Shown: positions 49,984 to 59,799, numbered from the stretch's first letter. The stretch is 64,000 nucleotides of DNA from CAYSGL01 sp964520985 (GCA_964520985.1 CAZFPB010000001.1:1-64000), one strand, 5' to 3'. Numbers and translations are program-made. The notes: generated by a model not told the origin, from the sequence alone.

Positions 49984-51102
49984 ATGTTACCCGTTCAGAC
50001 AATAACGCCCTTACCCTGGATGCGCGCCGAAAAAGCGCGGCGCGTATTGCAGGCACTTGGCACGGGTAAGGCACTGTTCGTCGGCGGCTGCGTGCGCGAT
50101 GCGCTGATAGGCAGGAACGGCGGCGATATCGATATTGCAACGATACTCGTGCCACAGGAGGTTCAGGCTGCCTTAAAACAGGCAGGCATAAAATCCATTC
50201 CGACCGGCATTGATCATGGCACTGTTACAGCCGTTATCGACGGTACGGCGTTTGAAATTACGACTTTGCGCAAAGACGTTGAGACAGACGGGCGCCGCGC
50301 CGTGGTCGCCTTCACGCAAGACTGGAAAGAAGATGCGCAGCGCCGGGATTTTACCGTCAATGCGCTATTTGCCAATGAGGCGGGAGAGATTTTCGATCCG
50401 CTACATCAAGGCTTGAATGATCTGGCAACAAAAACGCTGCGATTTGTGGGTGAGCCAGCTGAACGGATTGCCGAAGATTATTTGCGCATTCTGCGCTATT
50501 TCCGGTTCGCGGCGCAGCTTGGCTGGGGCTTGAATGATGAAGCAGCTTTGTATGCGTGCCGTGCCGCGGCGTCGCACATTGAGCGTTTATCCAAGGAGCG
50601 CGTGACGCAAGAAATGCTGAAATTACTGGGTGTAGAAAATCCAGTGCCTGTTCTGGCGCAAATGGTGGAACAGGAAATTTTGCCGAATTTGATTACATAC
50701 GATCAGGTATTAGTATTGGATCGCTTGTCATCTACCCATCTTTTAACCCGTCTGGCATTACTTCATAGGCCTGAAGACGCTTTGGTTTTATCGACAGCGC
50801 AGAAAAAGCATGTGCAGGATGTACGATCAGGGGCTGAAGTTTTTGGAGAAGAAACCGAGCATGTAGTGAAACGCTGTATTTATTATCACGGTAATGCGAT
50901 GGCGTTTGAAATATACGCGTCATGGTGCGCGCTTAACAAAAGAGAGCCGCAGGCGGCTCTCTTAAACATTATTCGCAATTGGCAAGCGCCTCAATTTTCC
51001 ATCACGGGCGAAGATTTAATTGCGCAGGGCTATAAACCTGGCCCTACGCTCGGACTTAAGCTCAAAGAGCTGGAAGCCGAGTGGATGGAGAAAAACTTTT
51101 AG
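49984..51102 (+). CDS. cca: CCA tRNA nucleotidyltransferase
   Basis: A 372-residue class II nucleotidyltransferase with LFVGGCVRDAL (34-39 core GGCVRD), the catalytic DID at 48-50, RRDFTVNALFAN and RIAEDYLRILRYFRFAAQLG, and a C-terminal GYKPGPTLGLKLKELEAEW. It adds or repairs the 3' CCA of tRNAs. Domain order is normal; the C-terminal half is shorter than in enteric CCA enzymes. It converges with the small gene at 51099-51395, with a four-base overlap of stop codons. Confidence 0.94.
   Translation: MLPVQTITPLPWMRAEKARRVLQALGTGKALFVGGCVRDALIGRNGGDIDIATILVPQEVQAALKQAGIKSIPTGIDHGTVTAVIDGTAFEITTLRKDVETDGRRAVVAFTQDWKEDAQRRDFTVNALFANEAGEIFDPLHQGLNDLATKTLRFVGEPAERIAEDYLRILRYFRFAAQLGWGLNDEAALYACRAAASHIERLSKERVTQEMLKLLGVENPVPVLAQMVEQEILPNLITYDQVLVLDRLSSTHLLTRLALLHRPEDALVLSTAQKKHVQDVRSGAEVFGEETEHVVKRCIYYHGNAMAFEIYASWCALNKREPQAALLNIIRNWQAPQFSITGEDLIAQGYKPGPTLGLKLKELEAEWMEKNF
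50941..50962. repeat. perfect 10-bp inverted repeat inside cca
   Basis: AGAGAGCCGC and GCGGCTCTCT are separated by two bases inside the coding sequence. The stem is terminator-like but is followed by only two T residues. The reading frame runs through it unbroken. Confidence 0.75.
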
Positions 51103-51395
51103 CCGAAAGTTTGTTTTGCGTATCCCGATGGAGCCCATGAGCGATCACATGGCTGGTTGTTGAATATTTCTGTTCCTGTAACAACATTGCCCATGCCAGC
51201 ACCGCTGCCAACAACAATTTTTCCCGGCGTTTTCTTGATATATTCGTCTACGCTGCCGCCTTTTGGCACGACGACAATATTCTGGACAACGCTGATTTTG
51301 CTAGGCAAGTCGCCCTCAAAACGAACCATGTGGCCGGGATTTGTTTTTGCGAAAGACATAGCTTGAAAATAATCTGTGATAACATTTGCAGACAT
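51099..51395 (-). CDS. hypothetical 98-residue protein
   Basis: A 98-residue protein with no signal peptide or membrane segment. It has a Gly-rich stretch KIVVGSGAGMGNVVTGTEIF and a C-terminal NQPCDRSWAPSGYAKQTFG; the repeated valine/glycine pattern suggests a small beta-rich fold. I recognise no family. GGGGA lies ten bases before the ATG. Its stop overlaps that of cca by three to four bases. Upstream, 51396-51529 is AT rich and contains no recognised element. Confidence 0.55.
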   Translation of the reverse strand: MSANVITDYFQAMSFAKTNPGHMVRFEGDLPSKISVVQNIVVVPKGGSVDEYIKKTPGKIVVGSGAGMGNVVTGTEIFNNQPCDRSWAPSGYAKQTFG

Positions 51396-51529
51396 GACGT
51401 TCCCCTACATAATTAAAACCTGATGTAAGGAGACAATACAGATAATTGAGAGGGTAAATCAACATAAATTTATGAAAAATAACTGTTGATTTTAAGATAT
51501 TCCCGCTTTACATTTACTTTTCGCCCAAC

Positions 51530-52417
51530 TTATGGCCATTTTACCTCTGGCGGCAGGGACATCAGGATCGCATCCGTGTTGCCCCCGGTTTTCAGGCCGA
51601 AGGTCGTCCCGCGGTCATAGAGCAGATTGAATTCCACATAGCGTCCGCGCTTGATCAGCTGAATATCGCGCTGTTCTTCATTCCATTCATCGTTCATCGC
51701 GCGCCGGGCGATGCGCGGGTATAGCGTGGCAAAGGTTTTGCCGACATCCTGCGTGAAGGCGAAGTTCTTTTCCCAATCATCTTCGAGATAATCATAGAAA
51801 ATGCCGCCGACACCGCGCGATTCATTGCGGTGGGGCAGGAAGAAATATTCATCGCACCATTGCTTGAACCGCGAATGGTAGGTTTCATCATGGCGATCGC
51901 AGCAGGCTTTGATATCGCTATGCCAGTCGGCTTTGTTCTGGTCGTTGTCGATCATCGGGGTTAAATCCATCCCGCCGCCGAACCAGCCCTTGGTTGTCAC
52001 GATCATGCGCGTATTCATATGCACGGCCGGGACGAGGGGGCTTTGCATGTGGGCAACGAGAGAGATGCCTGCGGCCCAGAATTCTCCGCTCTCTTCCGCA
52101 CCGGGAATGCTTTTGCGAAAGGCATCGCTGAAGGTGCCGTGGACCGTGGAAATATTGACGCCGACTTTTTCAAAGACGCGGCCGCGCATGATGGCCATTT
52201 CGCCACCGCCTTTGAGAACGCTCCCCGATTGATTGGCTTCGTTCTGATCGGCGCGATCCCACGGGGTAATGGTGAACAGGCCCGGCGGTAAATTCGCCTT
52301 GTTTCCGCCGACCAGATCGGTTTCCATTTTTTCGAATTCGGAGACGATGGAAGAGCGCAGCGTCTTAAACCACGCCGTGGCTTTTTCCTTGCGGTCGGTC
52401 CAGAGATTATCGGTCAT
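51530..52417 (-). CDS. hemF: HemF, oxygen-dependent coproporphyrinogen III oxidase
   Basis: A 295-residue HemF: VHMNTRMIVTTKGWFGGGMD (with the FGGGxDLTP motif), ESRGVGGIFYDYLEDDWE and RGRYVEFNLLYDRGTTFGL then TGGNTDAILMSLPP, all family signatures. It converts coproporphyrinogen III to protoporphyrinogen IX with O2 in haem synthesis. It overlaps the end of trmL by 11 bases, so both are translated from one transcript. Confidence 0.97.
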   Translation of the reverse strand: MTDNLWTDRKEKATAWFKTLRSSIVSEFEKMETDLVGGNKANLPPGLFTITPWDRADQNEANQSGSVLKGGGEMAIMRGRVFEKVGVNISTVHGTFSDAFRKSIPGAEESGEFWAAGISLVAHMQSPLVPAVHMNTRMIVTTKGWFGGGMDLTPMIDNDQNKADWHSDIKACCDRHDETYHSRFKQWCDEYFFLPHRNESRGVGGIFYDYLEDDWEKNFAFTQDVGKTFATLYPRIARRAMNDEWNEEQRDIQLIKRGRYVEFNLLYDRGTTFGLKTGGNTDAILMSLPPEVKWP

Positions 52418-52856
52418 TGAGCTGCCTCATCGCTTCGCCCAGCACCATGGCAGAGGCATTTATCACATTCAAGGAGCGCATCGCGCCGAACATGGGAATC
52501 GTGATGCGGATATCGGCAGCGTTATGGACGTCGTCCGGCACGCCCGCGCTCTCGCGCCCGGCCATTAGAATATCACCCGGCTCGAAGGCCACGTCATAGT
52601 AGGGCACGTCTGTTTTTGTGGTAAGTAATATAAGACGATTTTTGTCCTGTTTTGCGCGAAAGGCAGACCATGACTCATGGCGGGCGAGGGCAACATGATC
52701 GATGTAATCCAGCGCGCTAGCCCTTATTTTCCGCGCATCCCAAGGAAAACCGCAGGGTTCGATGATGTCCAGCGCCACGCCAAGGCAGGCGCACAGGCGC
52801 ATGGCCGCACCTACATTTTGCGGAATATCAGGTTGGTAGAGGGCGAGGCGGATCAT
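52407..52856 (-). CDS. trmL: TrmL, tRNA (cytidine/uridine-34-2'-O)-methyltransferase
   Basis: A 149-residue SPOUT methyltransferase of TrmL type: MIRLALYQPDIPQNVGAAMR, DIIEPCGFPWDARKIRASAL, DILMAGRESAGVPDDVHNAA and PMFGAMRSLNVINASAMVLG. It methylates the wobble ribose of tRNA-Leu isoacceptors. The usual length is about 155. GGGG lies just before the ATG. Confidence 0.95.
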   Translation of the reverse strand: MIRLALYQPDIPQNVGAAMRLCACLGVALDIIEPCGFPWDARKIRASALDYIDHVALARHESWSAFRAKQDKNRLILLTTKTDVPYYDVAFEPGDILMAGRESAGVPDDVHNAADIRITIPMFGAMRSLNVINASAMVLGEAMRQLNDR

Positions 52857-52922
52857 ATCCCCTCATAGCCTATTGATAAGCCATGGGAAAGACTGGAAAT
52901 ACCCCCTTGTCTCGGGTAGAAG

Positions 52923-52928
52923 TATAAT
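52923..52928 (+). promoter_or_regulatory. -10 element of petABC
   Basis: TATAAT about 46 bases before petA. No convincing -35 box was found. It lies in the divergent gap between trmL and petA. Confidence 0.4.
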
Positions 52929-52973
52929 GCTATTCGCTTCGATGGATTTTAATCTTACAAACGGCACCGATTT

Positions 52974-53516
52974 ATGAGCTCAGATCACTCACCTCACGAC
53001 GCAACAAAACGCGATTTCCTCTATTTGACCGCCGCCGCTTTTGGCGCTGTTGGCGCAGGTTCGGTTGCCTGGCCGTTCATCGACCAGTTGAACCCGGCCG
53101 CTGATACCATGGCGATGTCGACCACGGAAGTGGATCTGACGCCGATCGAAGAAGGTCAGGCCATCACGGTTGTCTGGCGCGGCAAGCCGGTGTTCATCCG
53201 CCACCGCACGAAAAAAGAAATCGATGAGGCGCGCAGCGCCGTTGTCGCCGATCTGCGCGATAAACAAAGCGATGAAGAACGCGTGAAAGAGGGCAAAGCC
53301 CAATGGCTGATCATGGTCGGTATCTGCACGCACCTTGGTTGCGTGCCGCTGGGCCAGAAACCATCCGAAGCCAAAGGTGATTTTGATGGCTGGTTCTGCC
53401 CATGCCACGGCTCGCACTACGACTCATCGGGACGTATCCGCAAAGGTCCGGCACCAAAGAACCTTGCTGTCCCGAATTACGAATTCATTTCCGATACTCT
53501 TGTCCGCATCGGTTAA
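52974..53516 (+). CDS. petA: PetA, Rieske iron-sulfur subunit of the bc1 complex
   Basis: A 180-residue Rieske protein. TKRDFLYLTAAAFGAVGAGS near the N-terminus is a Tat-like signal anchor. The cluster motifs are CTHLGC at 118-123 and CPCHG at 142-146: C118, H120, C142 and H145 bind the 2Fe-2S cluster and C123 and C144 form the disulfide. It takes electrons from ubiquinol and passes them to cytochrome c1. First gene of petA-petB-petC; no strong ribosome-binding site is seen. Confidence 0.97.
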   Translation: MSSDHSPHDATKRDFLYLTAAAFGAVGAGSVAWPFIDQLNPAADTMAMSTTEVDLTPIEEGQAITVVWRGKPVFIRHRTKKEIDEARSAVVADLRDKQSDEERVKEGKAQWLIMVGICTHLGCVPLGQKPSEAKGDFDGWFCPCHGSHYDSSGRIRKGPAPKNLAVPNYEFISDTLVRIG

Positions 53517-53532
53517 TAAGGAAGACTGACCC

Positions 53533-54798
53533 ATGGCCTCTAAAGACCGCACCCCGTTTGATAATACTGTCGTCGAGTGGATCGACTCGCGCCTGCCGGT
53601 ATTTTCGTTGATGCAAAAGGAATACGGTGTCTTCCCGACACCGAAGAACTTTAACTATTTCTGGAATTTCGGCGCGATCGCCATGACGATGCTGATCATC
53701 ATGATCGTCACCGGCATTTCGCTGGCCATGCATTACACGCCACATAAAGATATGGCGTTTGACTCGGTCGAGCGCATCATGCGCGATGTAAACTGGGGCT
53801 GGATGATCCGCTATCTGCACATGAACGGCGCGTCTTTCTTCTTTATTGCCGTCTACGTACATATTTTCCGCGGCATGTTCTATGGCTCGTACAAGCAGCC
53901 GCGCGAATTGCTCTGGATGCTCGGTATGCTGATCTTCCTGCTCATGATGGCCACGGCTTTCATGGGCTACGTGTTGCCATGGGGCCAGATGTCGCTCTGG
54001 GGCGCTACGGTTATTACGAACCTGTTCTCGGCTATTCCGCTGGTGGGTGATTCCATCGTGACGCTGCTCTGGGGTGGTTTCTCGGTCGATAACGCCACGC
54101 TGAACCGCTTCTTCGCGCTGCACTACCTGCTGCCGTTCGTCATTGTCGGCGTTGTATTCATGCATATCTGGGCATTGCATGTTACAGGCTCGAACAACCC
54201 GCTGGGGATTGAGCCGAAAGGCCCGCAAGATACCGTACCGTTCCATCCGTACTACACGATGAAGGATACGTTCGGTCTGCTGGTGTTCCTGATCATCTAC
54301 GTCGGTTTCACATTCTTCGCGCCGAACTATATGGGCCACCCGGACAATTACATCATGGCCAACCCAATGGTGACGCCACCGCACATCGTGCCGGAATGGT
54401 ACTTCCTGCCGTTCTACGCCATGCTGCGCGCTATCACCTTTGATATCGGTATTCCGTTCACGGACATCGTATTTGTTGAAGCCAAACTGGGCGGCGTGCT
54501 AACCATGTTTGGCTCGATCGCGCTGCTGTTCGTATTGCCCTTCATCGACAAGCATCCTGTGCGTTCGGCGAAGTTCCGCCCTTGGTACAAGATCGCTCTG
54601 TTCGCACTGGTGATTGACTTCGTTATCCTCGGTGTCTGCGGATCGAAACCTGCCGAAGGGTTCTGGGTTCCGCTGTCACAGATTTCGACACTGTATTACT
54701 TCGCGTTCTTTATCGTGATCATTCCGTTCCTGAATAAAAAAGAGCCGGTTCAAAAGCTGCCTAACAGCATCCATGAAGCCGTTCTCGCCAAACATTAA
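53533..54798 (+). CDS. petB: PetB, cytochrome b of the bc1 complex
   Basis: A 421-residue full-length cytochrome b (b and subunit-IV parts in one chain). [20 protein letters not shown] and [20 protein letters not shown] carry the paired haem-ligand histidines; [14 protein letters not shown] contains the PEWY motif of the quinol-oxidation site. About eight membrane segments are visible. It follows petA by 16 bases with AGGA before the ATG. Confidence 0.97.
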   Translation: MASKDRTPFDNTVVEWIDSRLPVFSLMQKEYGVFPTPKNFNYFWNFGAIAMTMLIIMIVTGISLAMHYTPHKDMAFDSVERIMRDVNWGWMIRYLHMNGASFFFIAVYVHIFRGMFYGSYKQPRELLWMLGMLIFLLMMATAFMGYVLPWGQMSLWGATVITNLFSAIPLVGDSIVTLLWGGFSVDNATLNRFFALHYLLPFVIVGVVFMHIWALHVTGSNNPLGIEPKGPQDTVPFHPYYTMKDTFGLLVFLIIYVGFTFFAPNYMGHPDNYIMANPMVTPPHIVPEWYFLPFYAMLRAITFDIGIPFTDIVFVEAKLGGVLTMFGSIALLFVLPFIDKHPVRSAKFRPWYKIALFALVIDFVILGVCGSKPAEGFWVPLSQISTLYYFAFFIVIIPFLNKKEPVQKLPNSIHEAVLAKH

Positions 54799-54816
54799 AC
54801 CGGAGACTATTGTAAG

Positions 54817-55728
54817 ATGAAACGCCCTATTGCATTTGCTATCGCCGGATTAATGCTGAGCACCGCGCCCGTCATGGCGCAGCACGCGGCCGCGACACCG
54901 ACCGCCCCAACAGCGGTGGAAACCGGTAACACGGCAACGCCATCTGTTCTGGCAACAGGCCCATCCTCGGTTGCCGCCCCAACAGCTACGCAGGCGGCTC
55001 CTGCCGAAGAGGGCCACGCCGCTTCGGGTGGCCACAATACGCCGGAATTGCCCAAAGTTGACTGGTCCTTCAATGGCCCGTTCGGCGAATATGATAAGGC
55101 ATCGTTACAGCGTGGTTTCCAGGTCTACAGACAGGTTTGTTCTGCTTGTCACTCGATGAATCTGGTTCACTATCGCAACCTGACAGCGCTGGGCTACACA
55201 GAAGATCAGACCAAGTCGATCGCCGGTGAATATCAGGTAACAGACGGTCCGAACGACGAGGGTGAAATGTTTGAACGTGCCGCGCGTCCGAGCGATAAAC
55301 TGAAGGCACCATACGAAAACATTCAAGCCGCAAAATACGCCAACAACGGCGCGCTGCCACCTGATCTCTCGCTGATCACCAAAGCCCGCGCGGGCGGTGC
55401 CGACTACGTGCATGGTATTCTGACAGGCTATGAAGCGCCCCCGGCAGGGACGACCTTGCTGCAAGGCCAACACTGGAATAAATACATGCCAGGTCACATC
55501 ATTGCGATGGCTGCGCCATTGTCTGATGGCGTTGTGGCCTATGAAAATGCGGATATTCCACAGACGACTGATCAATATGCCAAAGACGTGGCTCATTTCC
55601 TGACCTGGGCATCCGAGCCTGAACTGGAAGTGCGTAAGCAAACAGGGATCAAGGCAATCTTGTTCCTGGCGGTCTTCGCAGGGTTGATGTATGCCGTGAA
55701 ACGCAAACTTTGGTCTAAATTCCACTAA
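54817..55728 (+). CDS. petC: PetC, cytochrome c1
   Basis: A 303-residue cytochrome c1. Signal peptide (1-21, VMAQ end), an Ala/Pro/Thr-rich spacer to about residue 75, haem motif CSACH at 108-112, axial Met231 in PGHIIAMAAPL and a C-terminal membrane anchor (about 280-297). The spacer makes the N-terminal part longer than usual. Last gene of petABC. Confidence 0.96.
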   Translation: MKRPIAFAIAGLMLSTAPVMAQHAAATPTAPTAVETGNTATPSVLATGPSSVAAPTATQAAPAEEGHAASGGHNTPELPKVDWSFNGPFGEYDKASLQRGFQVYRQVCSACHSMNLVHYRNLTALGYTEDQTKSIAGEYQVTDGPNDEGEMFERAARPSDKLKAPYENIQAAKYANNGALPPDLSLITKARAGGADYVHGILTGYEAPPAGTTLLQGQHWNKYMPGHIIAMAAPLSDGVVAYENADIPQTTDQYAKDVAHFLTWASEPELEVRKQTGIKAILFLAVFAGLMYAVKRKLWSKFH

Positions 55729-55821
55729 ATCTTAGCGTTCCGTTAAGCCGAATCTGACAGGATTAAAACAGGGGGATCATTACCCCCTGTTTATTTTAAA
55801 TATTCTTTTTGCGGATTTATA

Positions 55822-56085
55822 ATGTCGACCGAAAGCCAGAAACTCTTAATTAAAATGCACACCTACCGCATTATGGGCATGGCGTTTGCCGTGCTGGGTG
55901 TAATCATTTTTTCGGCGGCCTACACCAATCTGGCCGATGGTGATTTTTTTAAGCTGATCGAGAAACCCTCTTTGATGATCTGGCTTATTTCCCCTTTTTT
56001 ACCCGCCAGCCTGATGTTCTGGCTGTATGGACGGGTTGAAAAGAAATTGAGCCGACTCCTTGAACAATCCGACAAGTCGGCTTAA
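55822..56085 (+). CDS. small two-segment membrane protein of unknown function
   Basis: An 87-residue protein with two hydrophobic segments (about 17-36 and 52-71), likely a hairpin in the inner membrane with a short polar C-terminus (KKLSRLLEQSDKSA). It follows petC by about 90 bases and precedes the DUF924 gene by nine bases. No family recognised; a role with the respiratory chain is only suggested by proximity. The ATG has a weak upstream ribosome-binding site. Confidence 0.6.
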   Translation: MSTESQKLLIKMHTYRIMGMAFAVLGVIIFSAAYTNLADGDFFKLIEKPSLMIWLISPFLPASLMFWLYGRVEKKLSRLLEQSDKSA

Positions 56086-56094
56086 CATAAATTT

Positions 56095-56646
56095 ATGAAG
56101 GATTCTCAAGAGGATATCCTCACCTTCTGGTTCGAGGATACCAGTCCGCAGCAGTGGTTTCAGGTAAACCCGGATTTCGATGCCGAAATCCGCACCCGTT
56201 TCCATGACCGCTATGAAAAAGCCAAGCAGGGTATTCTCGATGACTGGCGCCGCGATGCGGATGGCTGTCTGGCGCTGTGCATTTTGCTCGACCAGTTCCC
56301 CCGCAATATGTTTCGCGGGACAGGTGAGGCGTTTGGCACGGACGGCAAAGCACTTGTCGTCGCCAAATACGCGCTCTCCAAAGGGTTCGATCAGGTCCTA
56401 TCGCCAGCCAAGCGGCGCTTTCTTTATCTTCCCTATGAGCACAGCGAAAATCTGAATGACCAGCGCAAATCCGTCGAGCTGTTTGAGAAAATGAAGAAAG
56501 ATGATCCGCTGGGTCATGAATATGCGGTAAAACATCTCAAAGTGATTGAAGAGTTTGGACGCTTTCCGCACCGTAACAAAATTCTGGGCCGTGACAGCAC
56601 GCCCGACGAACAACGCTATCTGGACCAGCCTGGCGCGGGTTTCTAA
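56095..56646 (+). CDS. DUF924 family protein
   Basis: A 183-residue TPR-like protein of the DUF924 family: LTFWFEDTSPQQWFQVNPDF, CLALCILLDQFPRNMFRGTG, YALSKGFDQVLSPAKRRFLY and FGRFPHRNKILGR. The family is widespread but its function is not known. Its start follows the preceding gene by nine bases. Confidence 0.93.
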   Translation: MKDSQEDILTFWFEDTSPQQWFQVNPDFDAEIRTRFHDRYEKAKQGILDDWRRDADGCLALCILLDQFPRNMFRGTGEAFGTDGKALVVAKYALSKGFDQVLSPAKRRFLYLPYEHSENLNDQRKSVELFEKMKKDDPLGHEYAVKHLKVIEEFGRFPHRNKILGRDSTPDEQRYLDQPGAGF

Positions 56647-56680
56647 CATATAGGGGGCCGCCATTATTCCATCCGTCATA

Positions 56681-58306
56681 TTGCTGCATATCATTGCGGG
56701 CGTCTGTCTACTGCTGTGGGGCGTCGTCTTGCTGCGTCTTGGCGTAACGCGTGGATTTGGCGCGGCTTTGCGCCGCTTTCTCGCGGCTTGCACCAATAAC
56801 CGCCTGAAGGCTTTCGCGGCCGGGATTGGTATGACGGCGTTGTTGCAAAGTTCAACCGCGACTGTGCTCGTCGTTTCCTCATTTGCTGCGCAAGGGTTGG
56901 TCAATGCCGGGACCGGTATTGCGATCGTACTTGGTGCCGATGTCGGCACGACACTGATTGCGCAGTTATTCTCACTTGATATCTCGTTGTTCATGCCGCT
57001 CTTCATGGTGACGGGCTACATCCTGTTCAAGATGGAAAATAACGGCAAGTTCAAAAATATCGGCCGTATCCTGATTGGTCTGGCGTTGATGCTACTGGCG
57101 TTGGGACTCATCCGTGAAGCCGCCGCGCCACTGAAAGAATCTGAAACATTGCCGCTCATTCTCGCGCCGCTAAACAATGACCCATTCTTCGCCGTGTTGC
57201 TTGCCGCGCTGCTCACCTGGCTCGCGCACAGTTCATTGGCCATCGTCCTGTTGCTCATGTCACTGGTGACAGCAGGTGTGCTGCCGCTGGAACTAGGGCT
57301 GTTCATGGTACTTGGCGCGAACTTGGGCGGCACGATTGCGCCGCTGATCGCGACACTGAAAGACAACCCGGATGCGTTGCGCATTCCACTGGGCAACATG
57401 TTGATTCGCATTACGGGTGTTGTGGCTATGGTACCGTTTTTGCAGTGGGTCATGCCGCTGCTCTCACAGGTCGATCCCGATGAAGCGCGTCAGTTGGTCA
57501 ATTTTCACACAGGCTTTAACATCGCGCTGGCGCTCTGCTTCCTGCCATTCACAGGCATGATCAGTAGCTTGCTCAAAAAGGCTTTGCCTGATCGCCCGAC
57601 AGCTTACGATCCAGGCCGTTCGCGTTACTTGAGCGATAAAGACCTCGATACGCCATCTGTCGCGTTATCGAACGCCGCGCGTGAAACATTGCGCATGGCT
57701 GAAATCATGCAGCAAATGCTAAGTGACACGATGACAGCGCTGCGTAGCAATAATGACCGTCTGGTCCTGCGCATCAAGGAAGAAGATGACGTGGTTGACC
57801 GTATTTATGGGCAGATTAAAAATTACATGGCGCGTATGGCGCAGGAATTCATGGATCCTAAAGAGGCACAACGTTATATCCAGATTTTAATGTTCTCGAC
57901 CAATCTCGAACATGCAGGCGATGTCATCGATAAAAACCTTTTGCCGCTGGTGAACAAGAAAATCCGCAATCAGGTGGAATTTTCTGCCGAAGGCATGAAA
58001 GAGATTCAGCATATTCACGACCTGGTGATTGAGAGTGTCAAGCTGGCGCAATCGATCTTCGACACAGGTGATCTGACATTGGCGCGCCGTCTGATGGCCG
58101 ATAAGGAAATTATTCGCATTGCGGAGATCAAAGGTTTCAGTACGCACATCAATCGCCTGCGTGGCGGAGTTCCGGAGACAGTCTCTACCAGCTCGCTACA
58201 CCTTGATATTGTGCGCGATTACCGCCGCATCAATAGCTATATGTGCGCGGTGGCCTATCCGTTGCTGGAAAATGATGAAAAACAAATCGAAGGAGAGAGC
58301 GTATGA
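56681..58306 (+). CDS. Na/Pi cotransporter family protein with PhoU-like domain, non-ATG start
   Basis: A 541-residue (from TTG) membrane protein. The two Na/Pi repeats are clear: GIGMTALLQSSTATVLVVSS and LTWLAHSSLAIVLLLMSLVT; about eight membrane segments to residue 300 precede a helical PhoU-like cytoplasmic domain (about 345-520). It imports phosphate with Na+ or regulates it. No ATG or GTG occurs in frame after the in-frame TAG at 56651. TTG at 56681 is marked, but ATT at 56663 or 56666 lies 5-8 bases after AGGGGG, which fits better. Its stop overlaps the ALDH start. Confidence 0.9.
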   Translation: MLHIIAGVCLLLWGVVLLRLGVTRGFGAALRRFLAACTNNRLKAFAAGIGMTALLQSSTATVLVVSSFAAQGLVNAGTGIAIVLGADVGTTLIAQLFSLDISLFMPLFMVTGYILFKMENNGKFKNIGRILIGLALMLLALGLIREAAAPLKESETLPLILAPLNNDPFFAVLLAALLTWLAHSSLAIVLLLMSLVTAGVLPLELGLFMVLGANLGGTIAPLIATLKDNPDALRIPLGNMLIRITGVVAMVPFLQWVMPLLSQVDPDEARQLVNFHTGFNIALALCFLPFTGMISSLLKKALPDRPTAYDPGRSRYLSDKDLDTPSVALSNAARETLRMAEIMQQMLSDTMTALRSNNDRLVLRIKEEDDVVDRIYGQIKNYMARMAQEFMDPKEAQRYIQILMFSTNLEHAGDVIDKNLLPLVNKKIRNQVEFSAEGMKEIQHIHDLVIESVKLAQSIFDTGDLTLARRLMADKEIIRIAEIKGFSTHINRLRGGVPETVSTSSLHLDIVRDYRRINSYMCAVAYPLLENDEKQIEGESV

Positions 58307-59799
58307 GTTATGCCGATATCCTGAGTGCTAATGGCTTGAGTGTGTCCAAAGTCGGCGATTTAAAAGTTCATACGCCGATCGACGGATCATTGCTGTCCAC
58401 GCTTTCCATGGATACGTCGGCCAAGGTCAATGGCTGTGTAAAAAAATCGCGTACCTCTTTCGAGCAATGGAAAAGCGTACCTGCGCCTGTTCGGGGCGAA
58501 CTGGTACGCCTTTTGGGTGAAGAATTACGCGCCGCTAAAAAAGATCTCGGAAAACTCGTCACGGTTGAATCCGGCAAAATTCTGTCCGAAGGTTTGGGCG
58601 AAGTACAGGAGATGATCGACATCTGCGATTTCGCCGTCGGATTATCACGCCAGCTCTATGGTTTGACGATTGCGTCGGAGCGACCCGGTCATCACATGCG
58701 CGAAACATGGCATCCGCTCGGGCCTGTCGCGATTATCTCGGCGTTTAACTTCCCGGTGGCGGTATGGTCATGGAACGCTGCGCTGGCATTGGTCTGCGGA
58801 AACACGTTGATCTGGAAGCCTTCGGAAAAAACGCCGCTGACAGCGCTGGCGTGCGAGAAAATTTTTGAACGTGCGGTGAAGCGCTTCAAAGCAGCGGGGC
58901 ATGAATGTCCTGCACATTTACTCCAACTGCTGATCGGCAAAGGCGATGTGGGCGAAGCGCTCGCCAATCACAAGGACGTGCCGCTTGTCAGCGCGACTGG
59001 ATCAACCCGCATGGGCCGCGCTGTGGCGCAAAGCGTGGCAACGCGTCTGGGCAAAAGCCTGCTGGAACTGGGTGGGAATAACGCCATGATCGTGGCGCCG
59101 AGCGCCGATCTCGATATGGCGGTCCGCGCGATTTTATTCAGTGCGGTGGGCACGGCGGGACAGCGCTGCACGTCCTTACGCCGCTTGATTGTGCATGAAA
59201 GCGTCAAGGCAAAATTGATGAAGCCGTTGATTAAGGCGTATCAATCGGTGCCAGTGGGTGATCCGCTCGATGCTAAAACACTGATTGGCCCGTTGATCGA
59301 TAGCGATGCGCTTAAAACGATGCAAAAGGCGCTCAGCGCTGCGCAAAAGCAGGGCGGTAAAGTGCTGGTTGGCGGTGAAGCCATTAAGAGAAAAGGCGCA
59401 TATGTGACGCCGGCTATTGTTGAGATGAAAAACCAAAGCGATATTGTGAAGCACGAAACCTTCGCGCCAATTTTATATGTGATGACGTATAAAACACTGG
59501 AAGAAGCGATCGCGTTGCAAAACGATGTGCCGCAAGGATTATCGTCGTGCATCTTTACAACCGACATGCGCGAAGCCGAAACATTTTTATCCTTTGGCGG
59601 TAGTGATTGTGGGATAGCCAACGTCAATATCGGCCCGAGCGGCGCGGAAATTGGCGGCGCGTTCGGCGGTGAAAAAGAAACGGGCGGCGGCCGTGAGAGC
59701 GGATCGGATTCCTGGCGTGCTTACATGCGCCGTCAAACGCAGACCATCAATTACTCGACGTCCTTGCCGCTCGCGCAGGGTGTGCGGTTTGATTTGTAA
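58303..59799 (+). CDS. ALDH7-type aldehyde dehydrogenase
   Basis: A 498-residue aldehyde dehydrogenase of the ALDH7 (antiquitin/AmaB) group: GPVAIISAFNFPVAVWSWNA, the active-site segment LLELGGNNAMIVAP with catalytic Glu, and TAGQRCTSLRRLIVHE with the catalytic Cys, then GAFGGEKETGGGRESGSDSW. AmaB-type enzymes oxidise piperideine-6-carboxylate/aminoadipate semialdehyde in lysine breakdown; the exact substrate here is not shown. The start overlaps the transporter stop by four bases. Confidence 0.94.
   Translation: MSYADILSANGLSVSKVGDLKVHTPIDGSLLSTLSMDTSAKVNGCVKKSRTSFEQWKSVPAPVRGELVRLLGEELRAAKKDLGKLVTVESGKILSEGLGEVQEMIDICDFAVGLSRQLYGLTIASERPGHHMRETWHPLGPVAIISAFNFPVAVWSWNAALALVCGNTLIWKPSEKTPLTALACEKIFERAVKRFKAAGHECPAHLLQLLIGKGDVGEALANHKDVPLVSATGSTRMGRAVAQSVATRLGKSLLELGGNNAMIVAPSADLDMAVRAILFSAVGTAGQRCTSLRRLIVHESVKAKLMKPLIKAYQSVPVGDPLDAKTLIGPLIDSDALKTMQKALSAAQKQGGKVLVGGEAIKRKGAYVTPAIVEMKNQSDIVKHETFAPILYVMTYKTLEEAIALQNDVPQGLSSCIFTTDMREAETFLSFGGSDCGIANVNIGPSGAEIGGAFGGEKETGGGRESGSDSWRAYMRRQTQTINYSTSLPLAQGVRFDL

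Noticed and set aside
53485..54384. 299-codon minus-strand frame opposite petB
   Set aside because: His/Arg-rich shadow of a clear cytochrome b gene.
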